A DNA stretch of 64,000 bases from Lolium rigidum (GCF_022539505.1 NC_061513.1:346719617-346783616); one strand, 5' to 3'. Counted from the first letter of the stretch, positions 37,034 through 49,187 are shown. Translations and numbers: made by a program. The notes: generated by a model not told the origin, from the sequence alone.

Positions 37034-39635
37034 TTAATGATGCTCGCGCAATAAATAAGAGTTGAAGTAAAAGAGAGCATAAAGAAGCAAATTCAAAACA
37101 CATTTAAGCCTAACCCACTTCCTATGAAAAGGAATCTTGTACACAAATAAATTCATGAAGAACAAAGTGACAAGCATAGGAAGATAAAACAAGAGTAACT
37201 TCAAGATTCTCAACATAAAGAGGGGAAACTTAATATTATTAAGATGCATATAACCATGTTTCCCTCTCTCATAATAACTTTCAGTAGCATCATTGATGAA
37301 ATCCACAATATATCCATCACTTACAACATTCTTATCATGGTTCATGTGCATAAAAGTATCATTATTTTTGGCATAAGAAAAACTCTTCTCATTAATAGTA
37401 ATTGGAGCAGGATCATTATCAAGAATTTGAACATGGTAAACAAGTTGCATACTAAAGGAATGGTTTTTGGCAATCCCATCATAACTATGACAAGTTTCAT
37501 AAGGATAATTATAACATGCGTCATATCCATCTCTATAACCAGAATATATAATATCATCTTTTTCACTAAAAGTAAAGGTCTCAAATATAGGATCTTCAAG
37601 CACAACATCCCCAAGCTTAGAGCTTTCAATATCAACATTTAAGGGAACATGAATAGTGCTAACATCATTACTTTCATAATCGGTACCAAAGAGATTTCCA
37701 ATATCAAAGGTAGTGTGCTCTTCCAAATCATGATCACTAATATGGGTAAAGGGCATAGGAAGATCATTGTACTCAGATTCATTATCATAATAATCATTAG
37801 GAGCAACATACTTACGGTTACCTATCGTTATCTCATACACGCGGGGATATGCCGTTACCTCTTTCTTTTTATTCCTCCTCTTCTTCTTCTTCTTCTTCTT
37901 CGTTCCCTTCTTCTTCTTCTTCTCCTTCTCTTTGTTCCCTTCTTTAGGAGGGAGAGGCTTGAAGGGAGGCTTCTCCACATAACCTGATTTATTTCCAGAA
38001 ACAATAGAAGAAACTTGGGAGGATTCCTCCTTTTCATTAATAAGTTCAAAACACACAGCGGTCCTATCATATTTTGGCAAGGTGTCATCTTCTAAGATAT
38101 TCCGTATGTAAGTATTTGTATGGCAATTATTAATGCAATAAGAAAGACACCCATGCAGGACATCATCAATATCAAGATCACTCATATGTAACAAAGAGAT
38201 TTTTCTTGATAACTCTTCACACCCCAAAAATAAAGTAAGTTCATCATGCTTGATTAGGAAGGATTTCATCATCACAATACAAATTTGCAGCACTCATGGG
38301 GTTCGAATTATCATTGGAGGAACATTGAAAATTAAAATGACCCACTCTATGGCAAAGTTCACAAATAAAAGGATAGAGGGCACAAACTTTTTCACCAAGA
38401 TCATCTAGAGCCCTAAACCACTTTCTAGTTTTTTCATTCCTATGATGGATACAATATTCATCTTCGATTTGATTAATTCCACAAGGTCTATGTATTCCAC
38501 AAAAATTAACAAGCTTATAGGAAATAGCATTCTCAGAAGTTTGAGCATGTTTATTGCAATCATTAACAACAACTTCATTTTCCATGCAAGTGTCTTTGAA
38601 AGGTTCATGATACTTATCAAAATTCTCCCTAGGCAATTCAAAATGAGAGGCAAAAGCTTTATAAAGATTTGCAACAACTTGAGAGTCAAGACCATAAGTA
38701 GCACTCATATTTCGAATTTTATCGGTATCCATAAAAGTTTCAATGCATTCATAATCATAATTTATACCTGACTCTTTACCTTTGTTGTTCTCCCATCCTT
38801 CAGTATTCTCCTGAATCCGATTAAGAAGGTCCCATTTAAACTCTTCTTTATTGCGCGTGAATGATCCAGAACAAGCAGTATCCAGCAAGGTTTTATCTTG
38901 AAAAGAAAGTCTTGCATAGAAATTATCAATGATGATATTACCAGGAAGCTCATGAATGGGGCATTTGAGCATTAAAGACTTCAATCTCTCCCATGCTTGG
39001 GCAATACTCTCTCCATCATGAGGCCAGAAATTATATATGCGGTTTCGGTCTTTGTGAATTTCACTTGGAGGATAGAATTTAGAATAAAATAGAGGCACAA
39101 TATCCTTCCAATCAAGAGAATGCCCATCCTTCAGCAGTTTATACCAATGCGCCGCTTTACCAGACAACGACATAGAGAATAATTTCTTCTTCACTTCATC
39201 CATAGAGATACCTGCACACTTGAATAACCCGCATAATTCATGCAAAGAGAGTAAATGATCTCCAGGATGGAAAGTTCCATCCCCTTCATAGCGGTTATCC
39301 ACAACACGTTCAATAATTTTCATGGGTATCTTGAAAGGAATACTTTCAGTTGGTGGATTTAAAATGTCACGAGCATTATTAGAGTTATCGCATATGGGAG
39401 ATAAAGCATTATCAGAGCAAATTTTCTCCCCTAAAGATGGGAAGCTAAAAAGATCACAAAAACTAGCTTCCCCAAGCTTAGACTTTTCCATAGCATTAGC
39501 AGTAATTGCGTTCATACTAATAACATTGCTACTGGCATGCAAATAAGGTTCCATAGGTTTTTTAATTTTCGCATCAAACAATTCTAACTCAGGAAAAAGA
39601 TTAAAAAGCTCACCAAATTTTTTGTTGTTTTCCAT
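37034..39635 (-). pseudogene. Element F gag polyprotein, one frameshift, no pol
   Basis: The ATG at 39635 opens 463 codons. A SKLGEAS motif lies near the start. A retrotransposon gag core runs from about residue 150 to 270 (GKAAHWYKLLKDGHSLDW, AQAWERLKSLMLKCP). A CCHC knuckle CELCHRVGHFNFQC lies near residue 430. At about 38244-38293 the frame shifts into a second open stretch of 419 codons with a Lys-rich tract (encoded by CTT repeats at 37858-37945), acidic segments and a hydrophobic C terminus. No protease, reverse transcriptase or integrase is visible. Its leader, primer site and noncoding region are shared with the A/B group; its gag and LTR form a distinct subtype. Confidence 0.75.
37858..37945. 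repeat. CTT-rich microsatellite coding a lysine tract in F gag
   Basis: Interrupted (CTT)n on plus; on the minus strand it gives runs of Lys and Arg in the second F open frame. Such tracts are prone to slippage, and a basic run could bind nucleic acid. Confidence 0.8.
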
Positions 39636-39809
39636 TATGCCTAACTAGTGAAAATAAAAACAAGAAACAAAAAGATGCAATTGCAGGATCTAAAGGAAAT
39701 AGCTTCGAGCACTCACACACCGGCAACGAGTGCTAGGAAATAGCTTAGTAGTCGGAGGATGTGAATACCTTTTACCTTACCTCCCCGGCAACGGCGCCAG
39801 AAAATAGCT
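39636..39809 (-). other. 5' leader of element F with tRNA-Asp primer binding site
   Basis: Positions 39782-39799 match all 18 bases of the tRNA-Asp 3' end (TCCCCGGCAACGGCGCCA on plus), ten bases from the LTR. An AGGAAATAGCTTAGTAG module at about 39734 echoes the AGAAAATAGCTTGATG that bridges primer site and LTR. Confidence 0.8.
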
Positions 39810-42800
39810 TGATGTCTACGCACGCTTCTATTCCTGTAGACAGTGTTGGGCCTTGATGACGCGTAAAGCACACGCTCGTTGGGAACCCCAAGTGGAAGGT
39901 GTGATGCGTACAGCAGCAAGTTTCCCTCAGTAAGAAACCAAGGTTTATCGAACCAGTAGGAGTCAAGAAGCACGTCGAAGGTTGATGGCGGCGGGATGTA
40001 GTGCGGCGCAACACCGGGGATTCCGGCGCCAACGTGGAACCTGCACAACACAACCAAAGTACTTTGCCCCAACGAAACAGTGAGGTTGTCAATCTCACCG
40101 GCTTGCTGTAACAAAGGATTAGATGTATAGTGTGGATGATGATTGTTTGCGAGAAAACGAGTAGAACAAGTATTGCAAGTAGATTGTATTTAATGTAAAA
40201 GAATGGACCGGGGTCCACAGTTCACTAGAGGTGTCTCTCCCATAAGATAAATAGCATGTTGGGTGAACAAATTACAGTCGGGCAATTGACAAATAGAGAG
40301 GGCATGACAATGCACATACATGATATGATAAGTATAGTGAGATTTAATTGGGCATTACGACAAAGTACATAGACCGCTATCCAGCATGCATCTATGCCTA
40401 AAAAGTCCACCTTCAGGTTATCATCCGAACCCCTTCCAGTAATAAGTTGCAAACAACAGACAATTGCATTAAGTATGGTGCGTAATGTAATCAATAACTA
40501 CATCCTCGGACATAGCATCAATGTTTTATCCCTAGTGGCAACAGCACATCCACAACCTTAGAACTTTTCATCACTGTCCCAGATTTAATGGAGGCATGAA
40601 CCCACTATCGAGCATAAATACTCCCTCTTGGAGTTAAGAGCAAAAACTTGGCCAGAGCCTCTACTAATAACGGAGAGCATGCAAGATCATAAACAACACA
40701 TAGGTAATAGATTGATAATCAACATAACATAGTATTCTCTATCCATCGGATCCCGACAAACACAACATATAGCATTACGGATAGATGATCTTGATCATGT
40801 TAGGCAGCTCACAAGATCCGACAATGAAGCACATAAGGAGAAGACGACCATCTAGCTACTGCTATGGACCCATAGTCCAGGGGTGAACTACTCACTCATC
40901 ACTCCGGAGGCGATCATGGCGATGAAGAGTCCTCCGGGAGATGATTCCCCTCTCCGGCAGGGTGCCGGAGGCGATCTCCTGAATCCCCCGAGATGGGATT
41001 GGCGGCGGCGGCGTCTCAGTAAGGTTTTCCGTATCGTGGCTCTCGGTACTGGGGGTTTCGCGACGGAGGCTTTAAGTAGGCGGAAGGGCAAGTCAGGGGG
41101 CGACGCGAGGTGGCCACACAACAGGGCCGCGCGGCCAGCACCTGGGCCGCGCCGCCCTAGCGTGTCGTCGCCTCGTGGCCCCACTTCGTGACTCCTTCGG
41201 TCTTCTGGAAGCTTCGTGCAAAAATAGGACCCTGGGCGTTGATTTCGTCCAATTCCGAGAATATTTCCTTTGTAGGATTTCTGAAACCAAAAACAGCAGA
41301 AAACAACAGAATCGGCTCTTCGGCATCTTGTTAATAGGTTAGTGCCGGAAAATGCATAAATATGACATAAAGTATGCATAAAACATGTAGATATCATCAA
41401 TAACGTGGCATGGAACATAAGAAATTATCGATACGTCGGAGACGTATCACGTAACAGCGAGGTTGTCAATCTCACCGGCTTGCTGTAAACAAAGGATTAG
41501 ATGTATAGTGTGGATGATGATGTTTGTTTGCGAAGAACAGTAAAGAACAATTGCAGTAGATTGTATTTCAGATGTAAAGAATAGGACCGGGGTCCACAGT
41601 TCACTAGTGGTGTCTCTCCCATAAGATGGCAGATGTTGGGTGAACAAATTACAGTTGGGAAATTGACAAATAAAGAAGGTATAACAATGCACATACATAT
41701 ATCATGATGAGTACTATGAGATTTAATCAGGTCATTACGACAAAGTACATAGACCGCCATCCAGCATGCATCTATGCCTAAAAAGTCCACCTTCAGGTTA
41801 TCATCCGAACCCCCTCCAGTATTAAGTTGTAAACAACAGACAATTACATTAAGTATGGTGCGTAATGTAATCAACAACAAACAATCGACGGAGGCTTTAA
41901 GTAGGCGGAAGGGCAGAGTTGGGAGAGTCACGGGGGCCCCACACGCTAGGGCCACGCGGGCCCCCCTTGGGCCGCGCCGCCCTAGTGTGGCGGCGCCCCG
42001 TGGCCCCACTTCGTCTCCCCTCCGGTCTTCTGGAAGCTTCGTGTAAAAATAGGCCCCTGGGCGTTGATTTCGTCCAATTCCGAGAATATTTCCTTTGTAG
42101 GATTTCTGAAACCAAAAACAGCAACTGGCTCTTCGGCATCTCGTTAATAGGTTAGTGCCGGAAAATGCATAAATATGACATAAAGTATGCATAAAACATG
42201 TAGATATCATCAATAATGTGGCATGGAACATAAGAAATTATCGATACGTTAGAGACGTATCAGGCCTCCAAGAGCAGAGGTTTGTAGAACAGCAGCAAGT
42301 TTCCCTTAAGTGAATCACCCAAGGTTTATCGAACTCAGGGAGGTAGAGGTCAAAGATATCCCTCTCAAGCAACCCTGCAATTATGATACAAGAAGTCTCT
42401 TGTGTCCCCAACACACCTAATACACTTGTCGGATGTATAGGTGCACTAGTTCGGCGAAGAGATAGTAAGATGCAAGTGATATGGATGAATATGAGTGGTA
42501 ATAGCAATCTGAAATAAAGATGGCAGCGAGTAAACATGCAACAGAACAGTAAATAAGCGGTGTTTGCAGTATTGGAAACAAGGCCTAGGGATCCTACTTT
42601 CACTAGTGGACACTCTCAACATTGATCACATAATAAATAAGTTCTCTTCCTTTGTACTACTTTCAAAGACTCTATTGTTGGATAACAAACACCATTCATT
42701 GTGTAGGGCTACGAGAGCACCCTCAAGCCGGAGTAAACAAGCTCCACAACATCATAAAGGAATCACACAAGATGCAAACACTGCCACTGTCACACCATAG

Positions 42801-43674
42801 AGAGTAATTCCGGAGTTCATATAAAGTAACTCTAGAGTGCATAGTAATAGTTAACTTCACAATCTACAAGAGATCACGATCATAACCTACGCCAAGTACT
42901 ACATGATGCACACACTGTCCACATTACATCATGAAGGAGGAATAGACTACTTTAATAACATCACTAGAATAGCACATAGATTAATAGTGATACAAAGCTC
43001 ATCATATGGATCTCAATCGTGCAAGGCAATTCATGAGATCATTGTATTGAGGTACATGAGAGAGAGATTAACCACATAGCTACCGGTAGAGCCCTTAGCC
43101 TCGAGGGAGAATTACTCCCTCCTCATCATGGAGACAGCGATGGCGGTGAAGATGGCGGTGGAGATGCCTTCCGGGGGCACTTCCCCGTCCCGGCAGGGTG
43201 CCGGAACAGAGACTTTTTTCCCCCGAATTGGAGTTTCGCGATGGCGGCGGCTCTGGAAGGTTTTCTGGTGTTTCGTCAATCTGTGTCGAAGATTTAGGTC
43301 AGGACGGCTTAAATAGGCGAAGAGGCGGAGTCGGAGGGGCCACGGGGTCCCACACACTAGGGGGCCCCCACGGGCCACGCCGCCACCACATGTGGGGCCC
43401 CGTGGCTCCCCTCTGGTCCCTCTCTGGCTCTCTGGAAGCTTCCGGGGAAAATAAGGTTCTGGGCGTTGATTTCGTCCGATTCCGAGAATATTTCCTTTGT
43501 AGGATTTCTGAAACCAAAAACAGCAGAAAACAGCAATTGGCACTTCGGCATCTCGTTAATAGGTTAGTTCCGGAAAATGCATCAAAATGATATAAAGTAT
43601 GAATAAAACATGTAGGTAATGTCATAAAACTAGCATGGAACATAAGAAATTATAGATACGTTGGAGACGTATCA
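39810..43674 (-). repeat. 5' LTR of element F, interrupted by a solo LTR
   Basis: The LTR begins TGATGTCTACG at 39810, breaks at 39853, resumes at 42263 with the duplicated GGCCT and ends GACGTATCA at 43674. It matches the K LTR (748-1895). The TATA-like TATTTAAG (minus strand, 43308-43315) is a plausible core promoter. Without the insert it is about 1.45 kb. Confidence 0.78.
39854..42262 (-). mobile_element. Recombinant solo LTR in the F LTR, with a patch copied from the D/B junction
   Basis: GGCCT is duplicated at 39849-39853 and 42263-42267. The left part (39854 to about 41085) and the right part (41886-42262) are A-type LTR sequence that join at CGACGGAGGCTTTAAG. Between them is about 790 bp that follows 7949-8747: the end of the D LTR, its exact junction with B (CGTATCACGTAACAGCG at 41443-41459), and B LTR sequence. 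The right join has a short filler around 41877-41885. See the findings for interpretation. Confidence 0.8.
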
Positions 43675-44242
43675 GCATCCCGTCCTAACATAGAGATGAT
43701 GCAACACATATCTCTCATACTTCACAAGATAGGAACAACTTCAAGCAACCGTGTATTAAAATTTAACAGAGTATAGCCATAAGTACTTCGACATGATGTT
43801 TGAATACCTAATATGCTACCTTGATCAATCAAGATCATCACTTGTGTCACAGTGACAAACATAGCACATGCATTCACTTTATCCCTAGTGAGATAACAAA
43901 ATAAAAATCAAAGCCATAATAGATCATTAATTTGTTATCACTATTCAATCACTAAACCCATGATATTCAATCTAACACACACATCACCCACACACGTTCT
44001 TGCATACAAGTTGGATCAAAACCAATACTTAAGAACGGGTTACAAAATATGCATCTATCAATACATCTTACACAAAGTATAGAAAAATCTCATAGCATCA
44101 TATCATAGAATAAAGATCCACCACATATGTATTACAAATATGACCATAATCATGTTGGGCAGCTCATATGGTACTAAGATCTATAAAGAACATGATATAA
44201 ATAGATCGATATACTGCCACAAACCCATAGTCCGGAGGTGGA
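43675..44242 (-). repeat. Fragment of a diverged LTR between F and C
   Basis: Its last part (GTTGGGCAGCTCATATGG and ACTGCCACAAACCCATAGTCC) resembles the middle of the other LTRs (GTTAGGCAGCTCACAAG, ACTGCTATGGACCCATAGTCC), in minus orientation, but it is well diverged. F ends on its left and C is inserted on its right. No coding frame; the family is not recognised. Confidence 0.5.
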
Positions 44243-45836
44243 TGATACGTTGCAAACGTATCCATAACTTTTGATGCTCCATGCTTGTTTTACACCAATT
44301 TATATATGTTTTGCTTACACTTCATTGCACTTTTATACATTTTCTGACACTAACCTATTGACAAGATGCCACAGTGCCAGTTCCCTGTTTTCTGTTGTTT
44401 TGTGTTTTAGAAAAATTGTACAGGAAATATTCTCGGAATTGGACAAAACAAAAGCCAGAATTCCTATTTACTGTAACGACGACTGAGTCCAGAGGAGAGA
44501 CGGAGCCGAGCTAGGAGGTGGCCACACCACCCCTAGGTGCGGCCCAGCCCCTGGTCGCGCCTAGGTATGGTGTGGGCCCCCTAGGCGCCCACCGACCTTG
44601 CCCTTCCGCCTATTTATTCACGATCTCGGGAAAAACCTAAATACCCGAGCCTCCATCCATGAAAAGTTTCGTCGCGTCCGCCATCGCAAACCCTTGCTCG
44701 GGAGGGTTCTGAAGCTCTTCCGGGCACACTGCCGGAGAGGGAGATCATCACCGAAGGCCTCTACATAGCCATGCCCGCCTCCGAAGTGATGCGTGATTAG
44801 TTCATCCCTGGACTACGGGTCCATAGCAGTAGCTAGATGGTTGTCTTCTCCAATTTGTGTCTCATGTTTAGATCTTGTGAGCTGCCTATCATGATCAAGA
44901 TCATCTTTATGTAATGCTACATGTTGTGTTTGCTAGTATCCGATGAATATTGAATACTATGTTGAGATCGATTATATACTTGTCGTATGTTATTTGTGAT
45001 CTTGCATGCTCTCCATTGCTAGTACATAATCTGGCCAAGTAAATGCTTGTGACTCGAAGAGTGAGTATTTATGCTCGATAATAGGTTCATGCCTCTAGTT
45101 TTCTGCAAGAGTGAGAATAACTTCTAAGATTGTCGATGTGTTGTTGCTACTAGGGGGAAAACAACAATGTTTTGTCTAAGGATAATTCTATTATTTACTT
45201 TACACACATTGCTTAATGCAATAATCTGTTGCTTGCAACTTAATACTGGAAGGGGTTTGGACGATAACCGGAAGGTGGATTATTAGTCATAAACGCAGTT
45301 GTATTGCGATCTATGTATTATGTTGTAATGCTCAAACGAATCTCATAGTAATCATCTTGTCATGTATGGTCTTTATTCTGTCAATTGTCCAGCTGTAATT
45401 TATTCACCCAACATGTTATTTATCTTTATGGAGAGACACCTCTAGTGAACTGTGGACCCCGGTCCTTTCTTTTACACTGATACAATCATCCTGTTCTGTT
45501 TACTTACTGCAAACATTGTTCTCTTTAATCTCACTGCAAACAAATATCTCTTTCCACACTATACATTTAATCCTTTGTGTTCAGCAAAACTGGTGAGATT
45601 GGCAACCTCATTGTACATTGGGGCAAAGTATTTTGGTTGTGTTGTGTGCAGGTTCCACGTTGTTGTTGACGCTAGTAGTGTGCACTGCCACAATTCAGCT
45701 AGCAACACATTCAGAAGTTACGCCTTTCTACTACTGGTCGATTAAACCTTGATTTCTTAGTGAGAAAAAATTTGCTACTGTGCTCATCATACCTTCCTCT
45801 TAGGGTTCCAAAACGATGTGCAATCTACGCTCATCA
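44243..45836 (+). repeat. 5' LTR of element C
   Basis: A 1,594-bp LTR from TGATACGTTGCAAACGTATC to CTCATCA. It is clearly diverged from the A/B/D/G LTRs. The terminal hairpin is kept with a TGCAA loop. TATTTATT at 44611-44618 is a TATA-like element before a GC-rich stretch. The 3' LTR is not in the window. Confidence 0.8.
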
Positions 45837-46029
45837 AGCTCTTTTTCTAGCGCCGTTGGCGGGGAGAAAGAGGATTTCTGCAAGGGGAGTCTCTCATCCC
45901 CAATCTCTTTTCTTTGTTTTAGTTTTGCTTAGTTTATTTTACTTTGTCTTGTTTGCTTCATTATATCAAAAACACGAAAAAATTAGTTTCTATTATATCT
46001 TTTATTTCTGTTTTTTTTATTTTGCTAAA
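45837..46029 (+). other. 5' leader of element C with degenerate tRNA-Asp primer binding site
   Basis: Positions 45848-45865 read TAGCGCCGTTGGCGGGGA, two bases off TGGCGCCGTTGCCGGGGA, which is complementary to the tRNA-Asp 3' end. A T-rich leader follows up to the gag ATG at 46030. Confidence 0.75.
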
Positions 46030-47526
46030 ATGGGTACTCCTGAAAACACTAAGTTGTGTGACTTTACTAGCACAAACAACAATGATTTTATTTTTACACC
46101 TATTGCTCCACCTGCTCTTAAAGCAGCTTTTTATGAAATTTTATCTGCTTTGTTAAATCTTGTTATGAAAGAGCAATTTTCTGGTGTTAGTACTGATGAT
46201 GCGGCTTCTCACCTTAATAATTTGGTTGAACTCTGTGAGATGCAAAAGTATAAGGATGTAGATTGTGACATTATTAAACTGAAATTGTTTCCTTTCTCTT
46301 TGAGAGGGAGAGCTAAATATTGGTTGCTATGTTTGCCTAGAAATAGTATTGATTCTTGGGTTAAATGCAAAGATGCTTTCATATGAAAATATTATCATCC
46401 TGCTAAGATTATATCTTTGAGAAGTTACATAATGAAATTTAGACAATTTGATAATGAACATGTTGCCCAAGCTTGGGAAAGAATGAAATCTTTGGTAAAG
46501 AATTGTTCCACGTACTCATGGACTGACTACTTGGATGATCATCCAAACTTTTTATGCAGGACTAAATTTTTCTTAAAGAAACCTTCTGGATTCAGCTGTT
46601 GGAGGTACCTTTATGTCCATTACTTTGGGGGCTACAACAAAACTTCTTGATGATATGATGATAAATTATTCTGCATGGCACACCGAGAGGGCTCCGCAAG
46701 GTAAGAAGGTAAATTCTGTTGAAAAAACCTCCTCCTTGAGTGATAAGATTGATACTATTATGTCTATGCTTGTTAATGGTAAAACACATGTTGATCCAAA
46801 TAATATTCCGTTAGCTTCTTTGGTTGCTCAAGAAGATCATGGTAATGTGAACTTCATTAAAAACAACAATTTCGACAACAATGCTTATCGGAATAATTTT
46901 GGTAGTAACAATCATATGTCGTATCCTTATAATAGTGGCAATGGTTATTATTGTAGATCTATGACTAGTGAGGAAAAGATTTTAAAAGTTGAAAAGGCCA
47001 CTAAGAACTTTATGCAATACAATATAAGCAAAGTAAAGTGTTCACTAAAACCATGGAAGAACAATCTGCTATGTTGAAAAATATTAGTTATCAACTTGAG
47101 AATTTAAATAGGTAAATTTCTGGTTTGCAAGTCAAAATTTCAATTGCTCGAACTTGTATTTTATCCTTGTCTGAAGCACAAAATCCCTTTGCTACTACAA
47201 ATGCCATTCAAGTTAGAATCGATGACAATGTTAGGATGTTGGCGAAATTGCATGCTAGGTGGGAATGAGAAGATGAAATTGCTAATGGTAATTTGACTAA
47301 AATTTGTAACATTACCACCACTAGTAATACTGAAATTTAAAATGCTATCAAACCTCCTACTATTAATGGTAAAATAATTGGTGTAGGAAAAGTCCCCACT
47401 CCTTCTACAAAATTGCCTAGAACCACTGAAACTGTTTCTGATAAGTGTGCTGAAATTTTTCAGAGTATGGGAGACAATAGTCCTTTTACCTTTGATAATA
47501 ATGACTTTGATTTTGATAATTGCAAT
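46030..47526 (+). pseudogene. Element C gag, first part, with stops and frameshifts, cut by the Copia element
   Basis: The ATG at 46030 (MGTPENTK) opens a frame that reads through the segment frameshifted in A and B (QFSGVSTDDAASH) and so shows their ancestral form. A TGA at 46384-46386 replaces the Gly codon in the AFIGRYYPP region of A. Several later shifts follow, with recognisable pieces (VAQAWERMKSLVKNC, MSITLGATTKLLDDM at 46613, the Asn-rich segment). The frame is broken at 47526 by the Copia insertion and resumes at 55890. An old, non-functional copy. Confidence 0.78.
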
Positions 47527-49155
47527 CGATGGATTCGTTGCATGTAAAACAAAAAAAAATCTACCGTAAGAACGAATAAAACCAAGATCCAATCTAGGAA
47601 AAACCGTCAAGATCTAATCTAGTAGATCTAAGCAACGAGAAAGATTGGATCCACATACCCTTGTAGATCGCTAAGCGGAAACGAGATCAGATCTCGTGGG
47701 TGATGTAGTCGTACACTTGCCGATCTCAAGATCGCGATGACGATCCCTCCAGCGCTGCAATCGGGCAGCACCTCTGTACTCGGTCACATGTACAGCTCAA
47801 TGAAGACACCTCCTCCTTGTTCCAGCAAGCGGGGAGATGTGGTAGATGGGATCTAGTCCAGCAGCACGATGGTGTGGTGGTGGTGGAAAGTTTGCGCGGA
47901 CAGAGCTTCGCATGTTTGTGTTGGGTGGAAAAAACTAGGCAAAACGGAGAAGTGAAGCGGCGGCCAAACAACTGCTCTCTCGCGACCGGGTGCTCTTTCT
48001 TTTATAGGCACATGGCGTAGCTTGGCCTTGGTGTGCGGCCGGCCGATCGGCCCAGCTGGCCGGGCCGTGCCCTTTTTTATTTTCTTTTCTTTTGCCTCTT
48101 TTCTTTAATAGTCTGTCTACATGAGCTACTTAATTGGCCCATTAATAAAACTACTTATATACTACATTTAGCTTCATATTTATTTCTACTAAATAAATAT
48201 ATATTAATAATTAGTAATTTAATTAATTAATAAATTATTAATACTCTTCCCGGGGCAATTCTGTAACTCTCCAAAACTATTTCTTTAATCCCGAAACTAC
48301 CCCTAGCAACATCGCAACCTTAAGTGTGTCACCCTACGGTTCGAGAATGTGCAGACATGACAGAGACGCCTCTCTGATCAATAATCATCAGCGGGACCTG
48401 GAGATCCGTAATGACTCCTACTCAACGATGATCAAAATGATCAAATAAGCCATTAACATACGTTACCGATTCCCTTTGTCGCGCGATACTTTACTCATCC
48501 GAGGTTTGATCATTGGTATCTCCATACCTAGTTCAACCTCGTTACCGATAAGTACTCTTTACTCGTGCCGTGGTATATCTTCTCTTGTGACATTGTCACA
48601 TGCTTGCAAGCTAATTATACGACATTCCACCGAGAGGGCCCGGAGCATATCTATCTGTCATCAGGATGGACAAATCCCACTCTTGATCCATATGCCTCAA
48701 CTCGTACTTTCCGAATACTTAATCCCATCTTTATAACCACCCATTTACGCAGTGACGTTTGATGTAATCAAAGTACCCTTCCGGTGTAAGTGATTTACAT
48801 GATCTCATGGTCGAAGGACTAGGTTACTATGTATCGAAAGCTTATAGCAACATAAACTTAATGACTTGATCTTATGCTACGCTTATATATGTGTGTGTTC
48901 ATTATATCACTCACCCAATGACATAACCTTGTTATTAACAACATCCAATGTTCATGATCAGGAAACCATGATCATCTATTAATCAACAAGCTAGTTATAC
49001 AAGAGGCTTACTAGGGACTCTTTTCTATTTACATAACACACATGTATTAATGTTTCCGGTTAATACAATTATAGCATTGGATGCAAACATTTATCATAAA
49101 CACAAAGATATAATAATAACCACTTTATTATTGCCTCTTGGGTATATTTCCAACA
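47527..49155 (-). repeat. 3' LTR of the Copia element
   Basis: 1,629 bp. The outer end is CGATGGATTCG where the 5' LTR has TGATGGGTTCG, so the terminal CA is mutated. Next to it, 49156-49165 gives AAGTGGAGAC on the minus strand in the polypurine-tract position. It keeps a 274-bp stretch (48481-48754) that the 5' LTR lacks. Confidence 0.85.
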
Positions 49156-49187
49156 GTCTCCACTTGCACTAGAGTCAATAATCTAGA

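Noticed and set aside
37244..37987. Plus-strand open frames across the F gag
   Set aside because: Antisense shadows of the minus-strand gag, which has the gag core and zinc knuckle.
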